From Membranipora membranacea (Eukaryota > Bryozoa > Gymnolaemata > Cheilostomatida > Membraniporidae), in contig OU612073.1 in NCBI GenBank assembly GCA_914767715.1, positions 2,790,001-2,854,000 of the forward strand: a DNA stretch of 64,000 bases. The letters run 5' to 3'. Shown here one piece after another: positions 59,730 through 64,000 of this stretch. Both the position numbers and the translations under genes were made by a program. The notes below the pieces were generated by a model that saw only the letters and a list, made by a program, of their open reading frames with translations, was not told where the DNA came from and did not search any database. Within the stretch, counting starts at the first letter, position 1. Each line of letters starts with the position of its first letter.

Positions 59730-60595
59730 GAGGGTTTAATCCAGACCTAACATCTGGTTACAGGGTGGTCTTAAAGACAATGGTGGTGAATGTCTATTCA
59801 ACCTCACACTACAAAACTACAGCTACCCTTCGCTGTATAAAACGGTTGAGATAACACCTATTGCTAAGACATCATCTCCATCTCTATGTAAGGATTATTG
59901 CCGAATCTCTCTGCTTTGGCACATAGGCAAAGTAATAGAATCTTTCATGAACAAACAACTCCAAAACGAGCTGCCAACAAAACTGGACTCGAACCAATTT
60001 GCCTACCGCCAATGAGTTGGATGCACTGATGCCCTAGTCTGCATTCTTGGCGATGTGACGAAAGCCCTAGACAATACCAACAACATTGGTGCACAAATTA
60101 TACTGTACGACTTCAGTTAAGACTTGATGGATTATAAGCTTCTTCTATCAAATCCCGAAGCTCGAATTTTCTCCACCTTCTATATCTTAGGGGGCAAATA
60201 CCTGGACAATCGCTCACTTTGCGTATTTCTCAGGGGTAACAATGTCAAATCAGAGTACCGCATATGTAACATCGGGGTGCCTCAGGGTACTTTGTGTGGA
60301 CCAACGCTTTGACTGGCATCATTTTGTGAACTTGCTTTCTCTTCAGGCACTGCAATAAAATATGCAGACGACACCACCGCATACTCTCCGCTCTCAAAGT
60401 CTACTACAACAACAACTTCAAATACAAAAAAGGAAGTAAAATTTGAACCACCAGCCACAGGACACACTTTGATTGATGAATGCCAAGACTGGGCAAAATT
60501 GGGAACAAGATGCTCTAAAATGCTGAGAAAACCAAATGCCTCAACATAGCTCTGGAAAAAAACATTAAAGAATGAACAATCCACTGTCTATGAAC
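59730..60595 (+). mobile_element. Dead non-LTR retrotransposon reverse transcriptase
   Basis: Plus strand. The RT hallmarks appear in order: ISLLWHIGKVIESF (about 59905-59950), NQFAYRQ (about 59995), NIGVPQGTLCGP (about 60270-60305) and IKYADDTTAYS (about 60355-60390). The frame is broken by stops at about 60014, 60119 and 60310. Jockey/CR1-type organisation is likely, but the clade is not determined. No endonuclease was found upstream. Confidence 0.8.
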
Positions 60596-61255
60596 GATCA
60601 AAACCTAGTGGAATTAGTCACAAACACTTGGAATAGGAGTTATCAAACCGTTTACATTAAGGAGATTACTCCTAACATTGAAATCCAATTCCAAATCTAA
60701 TTCAGTGACTCCTAATTATTGAAATTACCCTTCAACAACTGTATGCTCAAGCGGGGAGCTGAGGAAGAGATAACAGTGCATGGACAATATCAGTTAATGA
60801 TTAAAAAAAACTACTGTATTCACATCTTCATCGTTATATGCTCACCAATACCTAGACAAGGACATGGGTAGACAGCCCTGATGTCAGATATACTTGGAGT
60901 CATTTTGATCCATATGAGAATAATTTTGGAGTTTTGCTTCATCTACCCAGTGTGTCGTTATAGATATATGGTTCAATTGCTGATATCAATTTATCTCATC
61001 AGTTGACTTCGGAACGATCTGCTTTGTTGTCATCGAGGAAATATTTAATCAAATAAAGTTACCGAAACATCCAATTGTTCCTCCTCTCCATATCAATATC
61101 TTATCTTTTTGGGATGAGTCTGATTATCCAGCCATCACAGCTCTTGCTGATGGACATTAAATAATCAACTTTGTTGTAGCAGCCAACACTGCTGCTCATG
61201 ATAAGACTCGTACACAGATATTTGGCTAGAAGCTGTAAAGTTAAGCTGTCTTAAA
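60596..61255. other. Upstream region of gene 4
   Basis: No coding exon. It includes gacattaaggagaxaactcc-like words (60653-60680) seen also at about 54640 and 41230, part of a small dispersed repeat. The promoter of gene 4 should lie near 61200. Confidence 0.35.
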
Positions 61256-63964
61256 ATGGCATACAGCGCCACATCTCCTTTTTTTTCGTCACGACCACCA
61301 CAGCCGACTGGAAGAACAAGAATGGTATGTATTCCATGTAAAATTTAAAATTTAAACACACTTTTTATTTCCATAATGATACTTGTATGTTAGTCTGGTT
61401 GCATAATGATTGTCATTTCACTCTTGTTGATCAAGATTGCCGCTGAGCAATCCAATATGTCAACCTTGTGCAGAAGACATGGCGGCGGTACACTTAAAGT
61501 GATTGTGAAGGGTTTTTGGTATCATTATAGAGTTCACAGTCTAATTTAGAAAACTGCCATACGGATTATTAACATCATGTTGCCCAGTGTCAACTAAGTT
61601 TCACTCAAAGTTGAGATTGGAAGGTACTAAAGAGGAACTATTTTAAATATGCTATCATTGAAATAGTACCATTTAACCATTTTAGTACTTCCTTCTGAAT
61701 ATGAAATACCCCCCCCCCCCCCCCCCAGCCACTATCTTTCAATCAACAATCAAAGGCAAGTTGTCTGCTCATCTAATTTGTTCGCATTTTTTACATGATC
61801 ATATACATCATTGCAAGCAGGTACCATTTATTTCTCAGTGCGACACAGAACCAGGTAACAGTCTCCAGCTAAAGGACATAGCAAAACTAAATACTTACTC
61901 CGTTGATCGAACCACAGATGGCTTTGAGACGAAGAAGAGTGGTAGCTTCCAAGAAAATGATTCCGGAATTCACTCGACAGAGTGTGAGAGTGATTGCGGT
62001 CACGATGTCTTATTAGCTGGCTCAGAAGATAATAAACCTAAGATAGAGACAGAGCCGCTACAGAACTATGTCGTCCAGAAATCTGCCTCAGCAAGAGCTA
62101 CTTTAAAAAGAGAAAACGTGAGTCATTAGGTCAAGAGACAAAGGCTCCCAGTCCCAGGATGCTCTTAGGCCTAATTCCGAGCAAGCATTTAGGTGGTTTC
62201 CAAAGCTACATGACTGATTTCATATTGGGTGGTCCATGGTCCCATGGTATATCGCTCTGTATATCTCAAGCTACCGACCTCCTGTATTTAGGAAATTTTT
62301 AAAGCAACAACTACATTGTTAACATCCTTTCCTCATTGAAAACCCAACAGAGGACATTTTAATGGCTAACTAATAACATAGCTTCCTATCTTTTTAGGGT
62401 CATCAAAGAAAATCAGTCAAAAAGGAAAGAAAACAAGGTGAGGCATGTGAGTGCGGCATATGACTATTAGACTGCTAAAGATGTAAGGACATCGACCCAG
62501 TACTCAGAACATACACAGTAGTCTGAGTACATGTGGCCTGCAGGCATTTTAACTAAATAATTGTTAACTTCGTATTGTGGCCTTAGCCTCAAGTCGCCTG
62601 CGTTGTTACTTGTGTATTTTGGTGACAGCATCGTGGCATTGTGGCCTGTGCATTATTGTCTCTACACTGTGAAATAGCGTGTGTGCAAGCCAGTTTCCAG
62701 GTATTCAGGGCTATTTTTGTCTTCCTCTACCAAAACATCATAGAGCAGCCAGTTTCTGGTTTGGACCATAATGCGCGGAAAAAGAAGCAAGATGTTCTCT
62801 TAGAGTTAGTGCTATGGGATAATTGTCATCACTGAGATTAATGAATGTGTAAAGGCGACCAAAACGCAAGGGAAAACCTCTTACTAACACAACAGCAAGC
62901 AACTTACAATGTAAATGGAATGCATGATTTGCAGTTCTCTTGTTTACAAGAAAATGGGTATCCGGGTCCTCAGCTGAATCTACATTACAATTTATTTTTA
63001 ATATCTTTAGATGCTGGACCAGAAGTAGAATCGAACGGATATCAGATGACGGGGCATCACATGAATCATTTCACTGAAAAGCTTGCAAACAGTAAAGAGG
63101 AAGGTGAGACAATGGCATTATTATCTTATCAGAGCATTGTGCAGATCATTGTTCTCTGAGTACCAAGCTGATGGTCCCGTACGGTTCTAATCATATACCT
63201 AATATCAGTACAAATATTTCGGTACGGTCCAGTACGGTTCTAATCAGATACCTTATATCAGTATTAATATTTCGGTACGGTCCAGTTCTAATCAGATACC
63301 TAATATCAGTATTAATATTTCGGTACGGTCCGGTTCTAATCAGATACCTAATATCAGTATTAATATTCCGATAAACTTCAAGACAAACCCATAGGCAACA
63401 ACCAAATAATGTCCTGGTACGACCGATTCTATGGGCTCTGTTACAAGTCTGAGAAGACATAACAAGTAAAAGGTGTTTAATTGAAGGCATAATCATGATG
63501 TAGTGCGCGCATATAGCCACAGTCTGATGAGAACTGGAACAAGTATCTTCGCTCTGTAGTGGCTGAGGGATCGAGGCGTCGCGAGACCGAACATTTGCAA
63601 TAAGATTATCCCTCCGCCACCACAAAAGGAACATACATGTTCTAGATGCGAACTAAGCAGTAACAATAACAACTTGTCTATTTTATTGATTGAATCAAAT
63701 TTCAGATAGCGACAATGAAGAATCACTTTCTCTTTCATTCAACATCAACGAAAACACTGAAAAAGAGGAAATTCAACCAAAGGACATCCCAGCTTTGAGC
63801 TTAGCTGTGCCAAACTCGCTACGATACACACATGAAAGAGAAGGGCCTAACTACGGGAGCTTTGAAATTGAAGGCGAAATCTTCAAATTTAGAGCATCTG
63901 GCTTGAATAATTCTCATGACGAATATGAGCCAATACCAGATGGACTTGTCACTGAAATCATCAG
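61256..63964 (+). CDS. Trypsin-fold protease family gene 4, 5' part (truncated by the window edge)
   Basis: Exons are 61256-61324, 61839-62117, 62398-62437, 63011-63103 and 63706-63964, with consensus borders and consistent phases (246 codons and two bases). Exon 1 starts at ATG 61256-61258 (MAYSATSPFFSSRPPQPTG) and is the only clear family start codon in the window; no hydrophobic leader follows it. Exon 2 is acidic and Ser-rich and contains NDSGIHSTE, a perfect DSGIHS (61959-61976). The last visible exon has SLSLSFNINEN, GSFEIEGEIFKFR and the end PDGLVTEIIR, matching exon 5140-5428 of gene 1 and its sisters, and it ends in the same phase. The catalytic exons should follow right of 64000, so the type of nucleophile is not visible. 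Confidence 0.7.
61708..61728. repeat. Poly-C tract
   Basis: About 20 consecutive C between exons 1 and 2 of gene 4. A similar run of C lies at about 49014-49032. Length is likely unstable and prone to sequencing error. Confidence 0.8.
63180..63374. repeat. 48-53 bp minisatellite in an intron of gene 4
   Basis: Four units start near cggttctaatcagatacc (gttc at 63184, 63237, 63285 and 63333), each ending in aatatttcggtacggtcc. The last two periods are exactly 48 bp, a multiple of three, so long open frames arise on both strands by repetition. Confidence 0.85.
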
Positions 63965-64000
63965 GTTTGTTGTTTTTTCTGTCCATCCTTGCTCCATCAG

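Noticed and set aside
63171-63634. Repeated peptide (IRYLISVLIFR type) on both strands
   Set aside because: It is a by-product of the 48-bp minisatellite; both strands stay open because the period is a multiple of three.

Overview
The window is eukaryotic nuclear DNA. Genes are split into short exons with GT-AG introns, the base composition is AT-rich, and the spacers hold tRNA-derived SINE-like repeats, decayed LINE reverse transcriptases, MITEs and larger inverted-repeat transposons. I read it as an animal, most likely a marine invertebrate. A cnidarian is possible, because plant-like haem peroxidases have been reported in Hydra, but the sequence does not prove a phylum. No rRNA, functional tRNA, CRISPR array or bacterial-style operon was seen.

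Two tandem gene families dominate. FAMILY 1 (plus strand) has five members: a C-terminal scrap at 1-119, gene 1 (2516-7336), gene 2 (33493-39421), gene 3 (about 50992-53332) and the 5' part of gene 4 (61256-63964, cut by the window edge). They share an exon starting near a SLxxNI motif, a 900-924 bp exon, and a short last exon joined in phase 2. The long exon carries a His motif (PAH or SAH) and an Asp motif (KDMxxARL-like). The last exon carries G-x-C-G in genes 1 and 2 but G-N-S-G in gene 3. The order and spacing match a chymotrypsin-fold peptidase with a His-Asp-Cys or His-Asp-Ser triad. No signal peptide is visible and the N-termini are low-complexity, so these are probably intracellular. 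I do not recognise the family; it is my main candidate for an undescribed system.

FAMILY 2 (minus strand, 9017-27506) is a row of three genes for plant-type haem peroxidases with eight-exon structures: A (347 aa), B (a decayed copy) and C (353 aa). A and C have a hydrophobic N-terminal leader, the distal Arg...Phe-His-Asp-Cys motif and the proximal Gly-Ala-His-Thr motif. B has lost the distal motif, has a frame-breaking exon 2, and has a stop plus a missing donor in exon 5.

Layout: 1-119 end of paralogue 0; 120-2515 no firm gene; 2516-7336 protease gene 1; 7590-7845 MITE; 9017-27506 peroxidases C, B, A (transcribed right to left), with a LINE fragment at 16.2-17.0 kb and MITEs in spacers and introns; 29637-32902 a CACTA-like element with nested insertions; 33493-39421 protease gene 2, with a three-copy repeated N-terminal exon; 39.4-48.3 kb gene-poor, with a SINE and a 3-kb foldback-like transposon (44511-47528); 48.3-53.3 kb protease gene 3; 53.3-61.2 kb repeats and a dead LINE; 61256-63964 protease gene 4.

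How the genes might work together is inference only. The peroxidases look secreted and the proteases intracellular. Several protease paralogues carry DSGxxS motifs like beta-TrCP phosphodegrons, which would suit a tightly turned-over signalling or defence protease. Gene models were built by eye from splice consensus and homology between copies; 5' ends of genes 1-3 are not resolved.
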